This document shows, one piece after another, positions 11,741-23,014 of a DNA stretch of 64,000 nt. Both the position numbers and the translations under genes were made by a program. Source of the stretch: Paracentrotus lividus (taxonomy: Eukaryota > Echinodermata > Echinoidea > Camarodonta > Echinidae); NCBI GenBank assembly GCA_940671915.1, contig CALNVZ010003426.1, positions 20,946,196 to 21,010,195 of the forward strand, given 5' to 3'. The number at the start of each line of letters is the position of its first letter. Within the stretch, counting starts at the first letter, position 1. The notes beneath the pieces were generated by a model. It was not told where the DNA came from and did not search any database. It saw only the letters and a list, made by a program, of their open reading frames with translations.

Positions 11741-11746
11741 AATAAA
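11741..11746 (+). promoter_or_regulatory. Candidate polyadenylation signal (AATAAA)
   Basis: AATAAA lies downstream of the sialidase terminal-exon array, about 1.5 kb after the stop codon. It is a plausible but unproven 3' end. AATAAA hexamers are frequent by chance in AT-rich DNA. Confidence 0.25.
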
Positions 11747-11771
11747 AGAGAGCTACATATAGTGGAGTAAA

Positions 11772-11980
11772 ATTGAGCCAAAAAGAGCCAGAGCTTTCAA
11801 TCCTACATAATTATGTGTATGTAGCAGAATCTCTGTCAGAGACAAAATAACACACTTTTAGAGTAAACTAAACATTAAATTGTTCTCGTCTTTATTAATG
11901 TTAGTTCACTGTACATGATTGTCATTTTGTCTCTGACAAAGATTCTGCTGGGATCGAAAGCTCAGGCTCTTTTTACTCAA
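11772..11980. mobile_element. MITE family C, longer copy
   Basis: Left end aattgagccaaaaagagcca, right end the reverse complement (gctcaggctctttttactca). The inner arms (gcagaatctctgtcagagac and its inverse) pair as well, giving arms of about 70 bases. It shares both ends with 3702-3817. Confidence 0.75.
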
Positions 11981-12746
11981 TGCTATAAATAATTCAAATG
12001 TTATAGCATGCCCATATTCTCATCCGCTGCTTTGTCATTATGACCATTAAGTTTTGGCATAAAATTCATAATTGACTACTGGGCAATAGTGAAATGAAAA
12101 TATTTAACTCTCATACATTGTAGCTCTAAGCCTCTAGCTGCTTATATGATGTAAGGATATGCCAATTAAGCATTATAAAAACAAAATAAAAATAGCCATT
12201 TGTGCATCCATAATATGTGCGATTTCAAATAAAATGCTTGATTTGTAATAATAATATACATCATTTCATCATCTTTTCTATTGAAATGTATATTGAAATG
12301 TAGTTTCAAATGTAAGCATGTAGGGATCTACAGATTGTACTGTAACCCCTTAACAACACAGTTTACAGATCATGTAGGGAAATAACTTCTTCAAAACTAT
12401 CAATATTTGTATAATATGCAATTGAGATGCTATAGTTATACTGAACTAAAAACCTGTATGTGCCGCATCTGATATTGATATGCCTCCATGTAGATTGAAT
12501 TGTATATAATAGAACCTTCCAGAATAGGTACCATGACTAGATGTAGTACTAGTAGATGAAATATTACAAAAGCAATAATTTACATTGTATATGTCACAAT
12601 TTGTATATTAGGTCTGAATGTAGGTGTTTAGTTAACTCGGCTGCATTCCATGAAATATGTTAAAAACTTTAATTTTTTGACTTTTTCATTGTAAGGGGAT
12701 GTTGGCTCAAAACCACTGCTGTACTCTTGGAAATATTTATGATTAT

Positions 12747-13048
12747 ATTAATTTTCACAGATTTAATGGGAACATTGGCAGGTGCCATTTAAAAAAAAGA
12801 GCAACATACAAAGATATGAGCATAATTTTTTTTTAATTAACTCTCTTTGATTTAGCCATTCCGTTTTCAAAAATATCTGTTTAATATGTCATTTTGGTAC
12901 ATTAATTGTCAGAGATTTAATGGGAACATTGGCAGGTGCCAATTAAAAAAAAAGCAACGTACAAAGATATGAGCATTATTTTTTTAATTAACACTCTTTG
13001 ATTTAGCCATTCTGTTTTCAAAAATATCTGTTTAATATGTCATTTTGC
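12747..13048. repeat. Two tandem copies of a 154 bp unit
   Basis: agatttaatgggaacattgg begins near 12760 and again near 12914, and both units end with atatctgtttaatatgtcat. The copies are over 90% alike. The duplication is recent and lies between the two convergent genes. Confidence 0.85.
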
Positions 13049-13049
13049 A

Positions 13050-15258
13050 AGTTCAACAACCCTGCACTGTGTGCATGTTATTGTGCACTGTATGTGAAGG
13101 ATCATAATTGAATCTAATGACCAGGGTAATGATAAGCTGTACTGAAATACATATAATTTGGTTAAAACTTGTAATAAAGTGATTTATAACAAACCAGTAA
13201 TATTATTACAGTTCACTCCCATTATGACCTTCTTGGAACCAAGCCAATTAACTCACTATGTAAGAGAATCTTGGTATACTGAACAGTAAATACATTACAT
13301 GTAGGTTTGCACAAATGGAGATTGGGAGAAATGCCTTGTTATTACAAAATTGTGATTTATCTGTGCTTGTAATGACGGGGAAAACTGTATTTTATGAACA
13401 GTTAAAAACATCAAGAGATATTATAAACAAGTTCAGATTTTGAAAACATATCTTTTGAAATGGCTCGTTAATAAAATTATATGTGTATGTACCCATTATT
13501 ATCAAATGCTATAATTTTGTGAAGTGTTAAACTGTAATGTACTATGAATTATGAATTTCCTATGATTTCAAATATTCCTATATATGGACCATGTATCGCT
13601 AGCAATATTTTGAATGCTAATCATGTTAACATTTTAATAATATGTAAAAAAGGAAATAAAGATTATGCTCCCATATGTTTTTCAAATAAAAGAATTGTTA
13701 ACCTATAACTTAATCATTCTTGTCTTCCGTGATCAGTGCTCATGATTTCTGTTATAATTGTTTGTCCAACTCTGCCGTAATTTGTCAAAAAGAATCAAGT
13801 AACAAAACTATCGTGTAAAAGAGTAAAAGGTATCCATCATTTTCATTGATGTCAATGTCATCTTGGTCTTACATTGTACTTTAAATATCCTTAAACTGGA
13901 TAAACTTTTTTATCTGAAATTTTGCCAGGAGGAAAATGGCACTCAGTACACCAATCAAAGGAGAATGAAGTTATGGAAGTTTGATGTTACATCTACCTTT
14001 CTGTCAATAACTTAAATTTCATGAAGAATTAATTTGGATCAGTTTTGAAATAAGTTCTTCATGATCTCAATCTCTTTCTCACACTCTCTGAAAATATCCA
14101 CGTCACCCATTTCGGGGGTAGTTTTCCAGGAGGTATTTGTCCAGGGGTAGTTGTCCAAGAACACAATGTCTTCATTCTCTCAAATATCCCTTTCAATTCA
14201 TATATTTCCCCAACTCCATTACAGTACAAAATTAGCAATAACAAACCAACAAGCTAACGTTTATAAATGTTTTTAATCTCAAACGGACTCTCAAATTGCT
14301 ATAAATATGCATGGAACATTCTCTACAATGCAAGGCATCTGAGAAACTTTTAATAAAACGTTTAACAACATGGTACAAAATGATACTGCCTTCTGGCAAT
14401 AATGAAGGCATCTACTTACACAGAGATGCCAACACTACGAAATAATTATAACATTAGAAATTAGAACGCGAATAACGCAAATAGTTAAAACAGCTGAAAC
14501 AAATGTCTTGTTAACAAGACAAAGAAAACTTTTCATTTGAATGCATTCCCAAAATTGAATGACGGAGCAAAATGTTATTATTCATGCTTTCTCTAGTGAG
14601 AAGTCATTTGTCATAGCTTTTCTAACTATTTGCGTTCTAAATTTTTAATGTTATAATTATTCCGTAGTGTTGCCATCTCAGCTTACATGTACAAACATGT
14701 GCTTGAAAGAGCAGTCTGAACAGTATAACAATGTTGGAGTTGTGTGAACGTGGACCAACATGAAAGCTTCCATAGCAAAGTGTAGTGGCATGTACAATTG
14801 TCAGGGAATGCAAAAGGCACAATTGCTATTCATGTCTATGCATTTCAAAATCCAATGTCTAAATTTTAATTTATGAAAACATTTGAGGTAGTACATATAA
14901 ATGACCATACTAGCTTTTAGTCAACTCATATTCTTGTTATGCATTTAAACAAATACAATAAGGCCTTTGATTGACTACACAGTTCAACATGCCACTATAC
15001 CACACAATGCAACCAAAGGCAAACCGGTTTGGGAAAGTTTGAAAGAACTTCGGATAAAGATGTTTTTAAAAAAATGCCGGAATGGTCAATTTGATTAGCT
15101 AATTCTGATTGTAAGGTCCGATGTACATTGTATATACTACATTGATGTACATGTAGATCCTAAGCTCATTCAAATTCACTGAATTTCAGTTTCCCTTGTA
15201 CTCCTAAAAGTGAAATCTGTTATTCAAATTGCTCTCTTATCCTCTTTATACATTTCTT
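13050..15258. other. Intergenic stretch, one MITE fragment, no gene seen
   Basis: AT-rich. Bases 14103-14160 are a fragment of MITE family D (gtagttttccaggaggtatt, ggggtagttgtcc). The remainder shows no coding frame, RNA gene or paired ends that I can support. Confidence 0.5.
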
Positions 15259-15650
15259 TAAAGGGAAAGTTCACCCTGGGTTTAATTTGGTTTTAAAAAA
15301 TGCAGAAAAATAAAAGAAAAATATGAGTGAAGGTTTGGAGAAAATCGACCAAAAAATAACGAAGTTATAAACATTTAAAATTTTGATTTTGTGACGTCAC
15401 ATGCGAGCAGTTCCCCTATGTATTATGTAGTGTAAATTCCATAAATTGTCATTTTTTAAATGGAATTATGGAATTTACATACACAACACATGGGAGAGCT
15501 GCTCACACGTGATGTCACAGAATCAAAAATTTAAAAATTCATTACTTCGCTATTTTTGGGTCGATTTTCTTCAAACTTTCATTCATATTTTTATTTTCTT
15601 TTTCTGCATTTTTTAAAACCAATAAAATTCAAGGGTGAACTTCCCCTTTG
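15259..15650. mobile_element. MITE family A, copy 1
   Basis: Starts taaagggaaagttcaccctg and ends with the reverse complement (gggtgaacttcccctttgaa). The element is nearly palindromic along its whole length, including paired tgacgtcac-type and attccataaa segments. Other copies: 38266-38767 and 53983-54418. Confidence 0.9.
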
Positions 15651-15749
15651 AATTTAAATCTGTTTATAAAATTAAAGCAGATCAGCCCAGCTGCACAGGC
15701 TTATACAAAGGTAGATAAATTGGAGATTAGAACTAGATTATGATTACCC

Positions 15750-16000
15750 GCCTCAAAGTGTGCGATCTGCTGCAATATGATTTTGGAACAAATGGCATTT
15801 TGCATTAATCATGACATTTGAATCATTGTTTTAAAATTATTTTATGTGAGGTTTGAAACATGTAAAGGAACAATGGATTCAAAATTGTGTTCAATTGTCA
15901 CCCTAGGGGTAAAGGCAAATCGGCTTCAAATCGTGGCCAATCACGGCCAATCACAAGATTGCTGTGACGTCACTGCAATATGAAATAAATTTACGTTTAT
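15750..16000. mobile_element. MITE family E, diverged copy
   Basis: gcgatctgctgcaatatgat at the left and gcaaatcggcttcaaatcgt plus cacaagattgctgtgacgtc at the right resemble pieces of the intact element at 54719-55088. The ends are too worn to define exactly. Confidence 0.4.
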
Positions 16001-16991
16001 AGAGAGAGGTTTTGCAATAGACACAAGTTTCATTTGTGACCCTCCGGCTCAAAACCACTGATAAGTCGCCAGAATTCATATTTGGGTTTCATGTGTTTCC
16101 TGAAGCTGGAGATTCCAAGCTTTCTGATGATACCAAACACTTGTAGTTTACTAAAGTATAACCAAGTCAAACATAAACTTAGAAGAGGGGCTATCAGTGC
16201 TTTTCCTATACACAAAACCTGCTTCTCCTGCAATTTACTCTGTTGTTCTATTTGTGACGTATTGGTGGATTTGAGGCGGAAATTAAATGAAATACTCTGA
16301 ACATAGGACAGTATGATTTCCCATGTTTGAATGTTAAGAGATAATTCAACATTTTTTCCTTCTAAAATCAAATCGCAGCTGATCGTGCAATGTGAGACAG
16401 TCGTAATGTAATTGTTTATTACACTTCATACAATTTTTTTTTGGATATACTTGACACTTTTCAAGCATAATGTAGTTAAAAATTAACTACTACTCATACA
16501 TACATTTCAATAGCACCTGTATAACATGAAGGTTAGTTCATCCTAAAACAATAATTAAGAGAGTTATCGAAGATTCTAAATACATTAAGCCCACGATTAC
16601 ATTCCCTTTTGACAAATTCTTATTTATATACCTCAAATTTCTGTTGTTTAATGAGGTAAACAAATGAAATGACACCAAGCTGATTAAAATATTTTTTATC
16701 AATTCACATTGACATTAGTATGCCCAATATTTTAATGTTTGTTAAGTCAAAGTGTTCTGACTTAAATATCATCAATGCCATGTTTATCTTGTAATGAGAG
16801 AAACAGATATCTTTTACACAAAAGACAGTATGTTGTTTTAAATACTCAGCAATCAACTAAATTATTATCCTCATCATTAAGCACATGTTCTGCACAATAA
16901 AAAATTGTGTTGTCCGCTTGTGGCACTTTACATTCATGGATTAAACTACAGATGGCACTTGCAGAAATGCACCAAAACTTTAACAAAAATC

Positions 16992-17264
16992 ATATATGTG
17001 ATGCATCACATCGAAATCAGACACAAGTCAACCGAGCAAATTCAGCACAGTGTCGAGGAAATCGGCAAAAAAAATAACAAATCGTCTTTTTTGTGGGAAA
17101 TATTTTTTTGATTTTCTGAATTTTCAATGTTTCTTATATGCTCTGTAAAAAAAAATGAGTAAAAATGATTCAGGGAAAGCCTTTAAAAATGGATTGTTTT
17201 GTTGCAATCTTTGACTCTTTTCTGGCGACTTGTGTCTGATTTTGATATGATGAGTCACATATAT
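16992..17264. mobile_element. MITE with ends atatgtgatgcatcacatc
   Basis: The left arm reads atatgtgatgcatcacatcg followed by aaatcagacacaagtc. The right arm (gacttgtgtctgattttgat) is its reverse complement. Arms are about 37 bases. A piece of the same end appears at 43749-43786. Confidence 0.75.
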
Positions 17265-18199
17265 CCTCATATCATAACTTCATGTGGATAGTGCATATAT
17301 TCTTTAAAATATATTCATTTAGATTTTTGAGTTCAATTATACTACTATAGCAATTTTATTTCATTTTAAACACAATCATATAATCATATCAACAATATCA
17401 ATTTTTATGTAAAATATAACTCTGATCACATAGTACTCAAATTATTGATCTGGAATCAATCATTGTTTTCCTGCCACGCACAGCATGGGAAATAAATGGA
17501 AAAGTACATAGATCTACTTGTATAAAGTTTGAGAATTCTTTAATATACAAATTCTAAGCATCAACACATGAATTTCAGGCATATCTATAGAGGAAGGTTA
17601 AATGATCAATATATCTGTACAGCTTAATATAGATTCTACAAATGATGATGCATCTGTAATTTTAGGCATTCCTGTAAACATGGAAGGCTATCGGTGAAAA
17701 AAAAATCCATTTCTTTACAAATTCTATACAAAACGTTGAAAGTTTGAGCACTTCTCTGGTACGTATGGAAGGCTTAGGATAACATCTATTGCTAAGAATC
17801 TAAACTTTATATCTCAAGGTATTTATCCAATATGAAACTTGAACCAGATTGATTGTAGAAAGACTGATTTTGAACACTTCTCCCAGATTGAAATTGTGGT
17901 TTAAAGAAAAGTTTAAATCTTAAAGTTCTAAAATAAAGCACCTGAAACAACATTTTCACAGATTTAAACCGACTCGTTTGTATGGAACCTCAAATGTAGA
18001 GTTTATATTGTATTTCTGCAAGTTTGTGTTACTTTTGTTAACATATTTTTTCCAGATACAAATCACTAACCTGTTCTATCATAAGTTAAACAGGAAAACG
18101 TATCAATAAAATGCAATTCTGAACACAAGATAAAATCATAACTACCCTCCTCAATCTGTAGTTGTATTTGTTGCAATGTCATAATCCTTCAACATTTTG
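17265..18199. other. Intergenic stretch, nothing recognised
   Basis: AT-rich DNA between the last small transposon and the array that trails the minus-strand gene. I see no coding frame, RNA gene or repeat with clear ends. Confidence 0.45.
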
Positions 18200-19320
18200 A
18201 GGGTTGTCTTCAATGGGAGATATTCGCATGGGGTCCCATAATTTTTACGACCTCTTCAAACAATATAGTATAGTCGCACCCCTGTCTGACCCCTTCATTC
18301 TCTTCTGATAATAATGCCTTCATCATCTACATCTACATAATAGTGTTCTAAGGGGGTCCCAAAACTTTCATATCCTCTTACCATATCAAAGTGGGTAGTT
18401 TGCAAAAGGGAGTATACATGTAGTTCCATCCCTGCTGCCCCTCACTATAATAGTTCCACAGTCTGTATCATATTGGGGGGAGGTCTTGGGTGGTATATAT
18501 TTGTATAAGGTCCTAACACTCTTGATGACCTCTTCCAACAACAGAGGGAGTTTAGTTACACCCCCACTGCACCTCCCTACAGAAGTCTTTATTAATCTAT
18601 ATCATATCGGGGGTGGTCTATGGTGGTATATGTTTGTATAGGGTCCAAAGACTCCTCCCACAACAAAGGGAGTTTAGTTACACCCCTGCCACACCTCCCT
18701 GTAGCGGTACCACATTCTTTATTAATCTGTATCATATTGGGGGAGGTCTTGAGTGGTATACCGTTATATTACTATAGGGTCTCAAAACACCCTCTTCCAA
18801 CGCGTGAGAGCATGTTTACACCCCCGCTGCACCTCCCTGTGCTGTACCAAAGTCTATATCATATCGGCGGAGTTATAGGGTGGTATGTACATGTATTTGT
18901 ATAGGGCCTCAGGATGTTAACAACTTCTTCTCACAACAAAGGGACTACTGGTATAGTTCCATCCCCACTGCCCCTCCCCATGGTAGTTCCACAGTCTGTA
19001 TCACATCAGGGGTGGTCTTGGGTGGTATATATTTGTATAAGGTCCCAAAACTCTGACAACCTCCTCCCACGATGTGGAGAGCATGTTTGCACCCCCGCTG
19101 CACCTCTCTGTAGCGGTACCAAAGTCCCAACACCCTAAAGGCCTCTTCCCACAACAATGGGAGCATTTTTGCTTCCCCGCCGGTCATCACTGGAGTGGTA
19201 TTAAAGTCTATCATATTGGGGGTGGTCTAGGGTGGTATATATTTGTATAGGGTCCCAAGACTCTGACGACTTCCTCCCAAGATGATGAGAGCATGTTTGC
19301 ACCCCCGCTGCACCTCTCCA
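18200..19320 (-). repeat. Tandem array of IRAG-like last-exon units
   Basis: About nine units of roughly 100-170 bases repeat the 3' end of the minus-strand gene. Shared landmarks on the plus strand are ggtggtatatatttgtata, gggtccc, a cctcttcccac-type stretch, and cacccccgctgcacctc. The unit at 19211-19320 is the real coding end. The unit at 18999-19110 keeps the reading frame of the tail for 34 codons to a TGA. The others carry indels or stops. The array forms the 3' flank, and probably the 3' UTR, of this gene. Confidence 0.85.
18718..18723 (-). promoter_or_regulatory. Candidate polyadenylation signal inside the array
   Basis: The minus strand reads AATAAA here, about 490 bases after the stop of the IRAG-like gene. 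A second copy sits at 18588-18593 in the next repeat unit. Either could end the transcript. Support is positional only. Confidence 0.3.
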
Positions 19321-19463
19321 ACGGTAGCACTAAGGTGATGATACTAATGAGAGCTAGGATGAATAGGGTCCCCGTTAGGAGCAAGCGTCCTATCCGACTC
19401 GCTTTAGACCACTGGATGTTCTTACAATACTGCTGCATCATCTTCAACATAGGCTGGGTCTCA
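19211..19463 (-). CDS. IRAG1: IRAG-like exon 22: membrane anchor, KASH-like tail, stop
   Basis: Acceptor ttctttgtacag; the first base completes a Ser codon with AG from exon 21. The 83 full codons encode ETQPMLKMMQQYCKNIQWSK, a basic stretch (KASRIGR), a 20-residue hydrophobic helix (residues 1158-1177) and a 37-residue tail ending PYTNIYHPRPPPI, then TGA at 19211-19213. A C-terminal anchor is expected for IRAG/LRMP. The tail would face the ER or perinuclear lumen. Its final PPPI and the YTN before it resemble KASH peptides such as the nesprin end RYTNGPPPT. The tail-coding DNA is itself the first unit of a tandem array. Confidence 0.85.
19214..19384 (-). other. Transmembrane helix plus KASH-like lumenal tail
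   Basis: Residues 1158-1177 (bases 19325-19384) form one hydrophobic helix, preceded by K and R residues that favour a cytosolic N-terminus. Residues 1178-1214 (19214-19324) are the tail. Known KASH peptides are a membrane helix plus about 30 lumenal residues ending PPPX. A Cys is present at position -32 from the end, not at -23 where nesprins carry the disulfide Cys. SUN binding is an inference. Confidence 0.6.
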
Positions 19464-19883
19464 CTGTACAAAGAAAGATAATAAGAAAATAAGCATTCAA
19501 ATAATTGAGCATTTATTGAAAGAGAACGATTTTGCTTACAATCTTTGGCTTTTTTAAAGAGTGTTAAACTCTGAAAAAAGTTCCCATCTGTTAATGTCAA
19601 GTTTTACTGTGCTATCATTCATAATACAAATATTTACATCAAATGTGTTTATAGTATTAAAAAGAGGGTTATCAAAATTCAATTCAACATTGAAAATAAA
19701 ATAAATGCATGTGCTTCACAAGCAACGAACAAAAATCTAAAGTTACATCTTAAACATTTATATTTGACCTTGCTTTTTTTTTCTTCTGAGGGTAAAGAAT
19801 TTCTGAACCCCAAAGTTTTGAAAACGATTTAAACTCGTAGTTAGGTGAAATATAAACATCTCTGCTGGAACATTGTTTCTAAC

Positions 19884-20021
19884 CTGTTCTTCTCGTTTTC
19901 ATCTTCATCTTCGTCCTCTGCTGCCTCCATGATCTCTTCAAGATTCTCACACAGCGCCCTCTGTTGGTCACGAAGATCATCCAACTCCTGGGAGATCTGG
20001 GACCGTACACCTTGCTCAAAG
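19884..20021 (-). CDS. IRAG1: IRAG-like exon 21: acidic coiled coil
   Basis: Acceptor tgaaacacag, donor gttaga; starts with the third base of a codon and ends with two bases. It encodes FEQGVRSQISQELDDLRDQQ and then a very acidic run, EEIMEAAEDEDEDENEK. The heptad-like leucine spacing suggests a helix. Human IRAG1 has a similar acidic helical region just before its membrane segment. Confidence 0.85.
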
Positions 20022-20589
20022 CTGTGTTTCATTGAATGAATGGAGGAATTAGTTAATTTACCCGACTGTATGTCTGTAAAGCTATCACTAAAATTGATCA
20101 TAATGTATTGAAGAAAGCTACTTTTAATTCTCCTTACATGTAGGCGATATTCAGCGACATCAACTATCGATGTCAACATCCAGAGTATATTTGCTGGAAC
20201 ACCGGTAATATGATTGTAGCTACGATCTTAATCATACATGTTTCACAGTAATAGGTGTTGTTATTTTAACTGGGCAGTGACATTAAAAAGATACATTTGT
20301 ACATTCATAAAGATAGCTTCGCTCCCCCAAAATTAGAATGTGACTTTACCCTTGTCACCAGGGATTGCTTTCAGAGTTGCATCTTAAACATGCTTACAAT
20401 TCCACGACATTAGCACCGGCGACAAGTGCCCCACTGTAAATTCTATACACCAATTTAATAACTAACTTCAACCATGGACTCTATAACCTACCCAAAACCT
20501 AACCCTAAACCTGACATAAAGCCCTACTGCAACCCTAACCCTACATTTTAGACAAAATAAAGCCCAGAAATTGTCACTGAAGCCAAATC

Positions 20590-20712
20590 AGGACAACTGC
20601 CCCATGAAATTACCCCCAAGGACTATTCCCTTTAAAATAGTAGAGCTAGGGGTAGATTTTTGGCGGGGGTAGTTGTCCGGGGGTAATTTCCAGGAGGTAG
20701 TTGTCCTAGAAC
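20590..20712. mobile_element. MITE family D copy
   Basis: Ends aggacaactgcccc and ggggtaatttcc...ggtagttgtcctagaacc. The interior has gggtagatttttggcggggg, shared with copies at 34335-34485, 52676-52815 and 55829-55946. The CCTAACCCTA-like stretch just upstream (20490-20545) appears to belong to this repeat class rather than to telomere DNA. Confidence 0.7.
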
Positions 20713-20772
20713 CCGCTGAAGCAAATATAATTTCATCTCATGAAACTAAATGAACCTTGGAATGAAAGAACA

Positions 20773-20909
20773 GGGGGGCATATCATCAAAGGAGTTGTTG
20801 GACATTTTATCCGACAAATTTGCTCTCAGCCAATCAGATGCAAGCATTTCAGTAGCTTATAACAGGTTGTCGGATAAAACGTCCGACAAGTCCTTTCATG
20901 AAATGCCTC
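20773..20909. mobile_element. MITE family B, copy 1
   Basis: A 137 bp element with inverted ends (ggggcatatcatcaaaggag / tcctttcatgaaatgcctc). The core reads aatttgctctcagccaatca and is shared with 34196-34334 and 46237-46376. It ends about 15 bases from the exon 20 boundary, on the intron side of the donor. Confidence 0.9.
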
Positions 20910-20924
20910 AGATGTTGATCTTAC

Positions 20925-21155
20925 CCTTGCTGGAAGATCTCCTCTTCTGTTTTGCTTCTCTCACCACTACTACCCCCACCACTACTGCTTCCCTTGCCCT
21001 CACCATCACCCCTGACGATGAGAGGTGTGGAGGAGAGAAGAGGAGGGGAGGAGGATGATGGTGATGATGGTGATAGCGGTGGTGGTGTCACAGATTTGGT
21101 AGGGGATATCGGTGCAGCGTCTGTACTCTGGTTGTTATTTGACGAGATGGACACT
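20925..21155 (-). CDS. IRAG1: IRAG-like exon 20: Ser/Pro-rich linker
   Basis: Acceptor ttccattcaacag, donor gtaaga; 76 full codons plus split codons at both ends. It encodes SISSNNNQSTDAAPISPTKS, a Pro/Ser tract (TPPPLSPSSPSSSSPP) and then GDGEGKGSSSGGGSSG before RSKTEEEIFQQG. Low complexity implies a flexible linker between the coiled-coil part and the C-terminal helix. Several SP and TP sites could be proline-directed kinase targets. The acceptor could alternatively be two bases further on (cagag), but only the chosen one keeps the frame. Confidence 0.8.
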
Positions 21156-21768
21156 CTGTTGAATGGAACAAAAAATATGATACAGTCTGTATTTAAAAAA
21201 AAAGTTATAAGTGGGCAGTTTTTTTTAAAAGTTTTTTTTTTGTTGGTGGGGTCCATTAAATGGGAGAATATAACATTACACGTCTTGGTTGCATTGCCAA
21301 TTTGAAGATCTCCATAGCATTAGTGATCTCAAAATACTTAAATGATCATATTTACTTTCTTATCATTCATTCATTTTTTCCCTGAAACTGTTATTGGTTT
21401 CACTTTGCTTCTTTTACTTGTCTATGTTTAGACAATTTAACAAATTCCTTTATGTACATGTAGGACTTAATTCGCCTTGAAGATTGATACTGATAGGAGA
21501 CAAAATAATAGTAATAATAATTTTACATACATGTACAGCATATATCACTTCAAGTCCTTGTAATAATTAACTATCACATAGTTTAAACTAAAAAAAAATA
21601 AGCTTTCGCTTTTTCATCTCAGATCAAATTGTTTTTTATTTTTGGTTCATAACAGAACCAGAATTTCCATGATTTTCCTTATATTCATAATAGCTCCAGC
21701 TGTAACCAGTTTTTACAATGAAACTCCTCATATTGAGATTGGGTTGAAGGATACGTGATTTTACTTAC

Positions 21769-21914
21769 GTGAGTTTCTTCTTGACATCTGAGAACTTATC
21801 AGAGTCACCCTCCTTGCAGGTCTCTAATGCACCCCTTCCAGCTAATGGACTAGTCGATGATCTGTCACTCATTAGGGCAGAAGTGGCCAATGAGGCGAAC
21901 CGATTTCGCATGTC
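21769..21914 (-). CDS. IRAG1: IRAG-like exon 19
   Basis: Acceptor atattcattag, donor gtaagt; phase 0 start, two bases over at the end. Encodes DMRNRFASLATSALMSDRSS, then a Ser/Gly linker and a Lys-rich end (KFSDVKKKLT). No known motif. It sits between the phosphosite exons and the Ser/Pro linker. Confidence 0.85.
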
Positions 21915-21928
21915 CTAATGAATATTCA

Positions 21929-21929
21929 T

Positions 21930-21964
<35 letters not shown>
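21929..21964. repeat. GA microsatellite
   Basis: An agagag run with two interruptions, just upstream of exon 19 in the intron. Confidence 0.9.
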
Positions 21965-22930
21965 GAGAGAAAGGTACTATGTATAGAAAATGCAAGTGCT
22001 GTTTTTGTTTTTCTTTAATAATTTTTAAATTAGGTGAAATACAAACAATCAAATCAACAAAGCAACAAATTGTTTATTATTGTCGTCAATGCATGCACGC
22101 CTTCAAAGATTTTGTATGTCTGATTGGCTCAGTCATTGTTTGAATGTTATAGAAACATGGTATCCAATACAATACAAATGTTTCATATTGTCAGCCTCAT
22201 GCATCATATTGTACACATACTAAAAACGGTAAGACTCTTTCGGCATTAGCCTAACAATATCATCATCATTATGATATGGAATTATAGCATAAAAACAAAC
22301 TAAACAATACCTCAATCTCATTAAAACTACTACATGTATATTCTTTTTCAAAAGAAACTAATGATTTGACAAAAATAATAGTATGATGTACAGTGTACCA
22401 GACAAAAACATGACATTCAACAATGATACTATGAAAGAACAGTCAATAATACCAACAAAATTCATGTGATAACATAATCAACAATGAGTCATAACAAGAC
22501 ACCAGACACCAAATAACAAGAAAAAACTCAAAGAGATACACATTATATGAGCAGTCAAACATGTCGTGGTATAAGATAGGGGGGGAAAAAAAGAGGAAAA
22601 TTAATTAATTGTCTTAAACATGTGGGGGAAAAAGAGATACACATGTAAATGTAAAAGAAAGAAAAAGTACAATTGATGGATCAATAATAAAAGAACAAAG
22701 TGAATAATGAAAAAAAAAACCATTTTTTTTCCCACAACTGTATTAAACAGAAAATTTGATTAAAAAAGGGGGGGAAATAAAACAAAACAAATCAAAACAA
22801 AACAAAACATGCAGCAGTTTTCGGCTATATAATCCACATAGGTCATATTCATTTTCTTCATGATATTACAATGTACCCAGAATGGAAAGATATGATAGCC
22901 ATGAAATTACCATCATGCCACTACACTTAC

Positions 22931-23014
22931 CGGTACCCTCTGCATGAATGGAATGTTCTTACGGCAAACAGCCATAGGCACACTTTGTGCACGATTGTGG
23001 TTCTTTGCCATGGA
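22931..23014 (-). CDS. IRAG1: IRAG-like exon 18
   Basis: Acceptor aaatgggacag, donor gtaagt; exactly 28 codons in phase 0 at both ends. Encodes SMAKNHNRAQSVPMAVCRKN and IPFMQRVP. Skipping it would keep the frame, so it could be a cassette exon. It is basic, in keeping with the neighbouring regulatory segment. Confidence 0.85.

Noticed and set aside
18945-19214. Alternative 89-codon frame on the minus strand across the array
   Set aside because: It reads the tail repeats out of register with the real coding end and lacks a usable start or acceptor.
20490-20545. CCTAACCCTA-like repeats suggestive of telomere remnants (also near 34600)
   Set aside because: The repeats are irregular and recur inside or beside MITE copies, so they belong to those elements.
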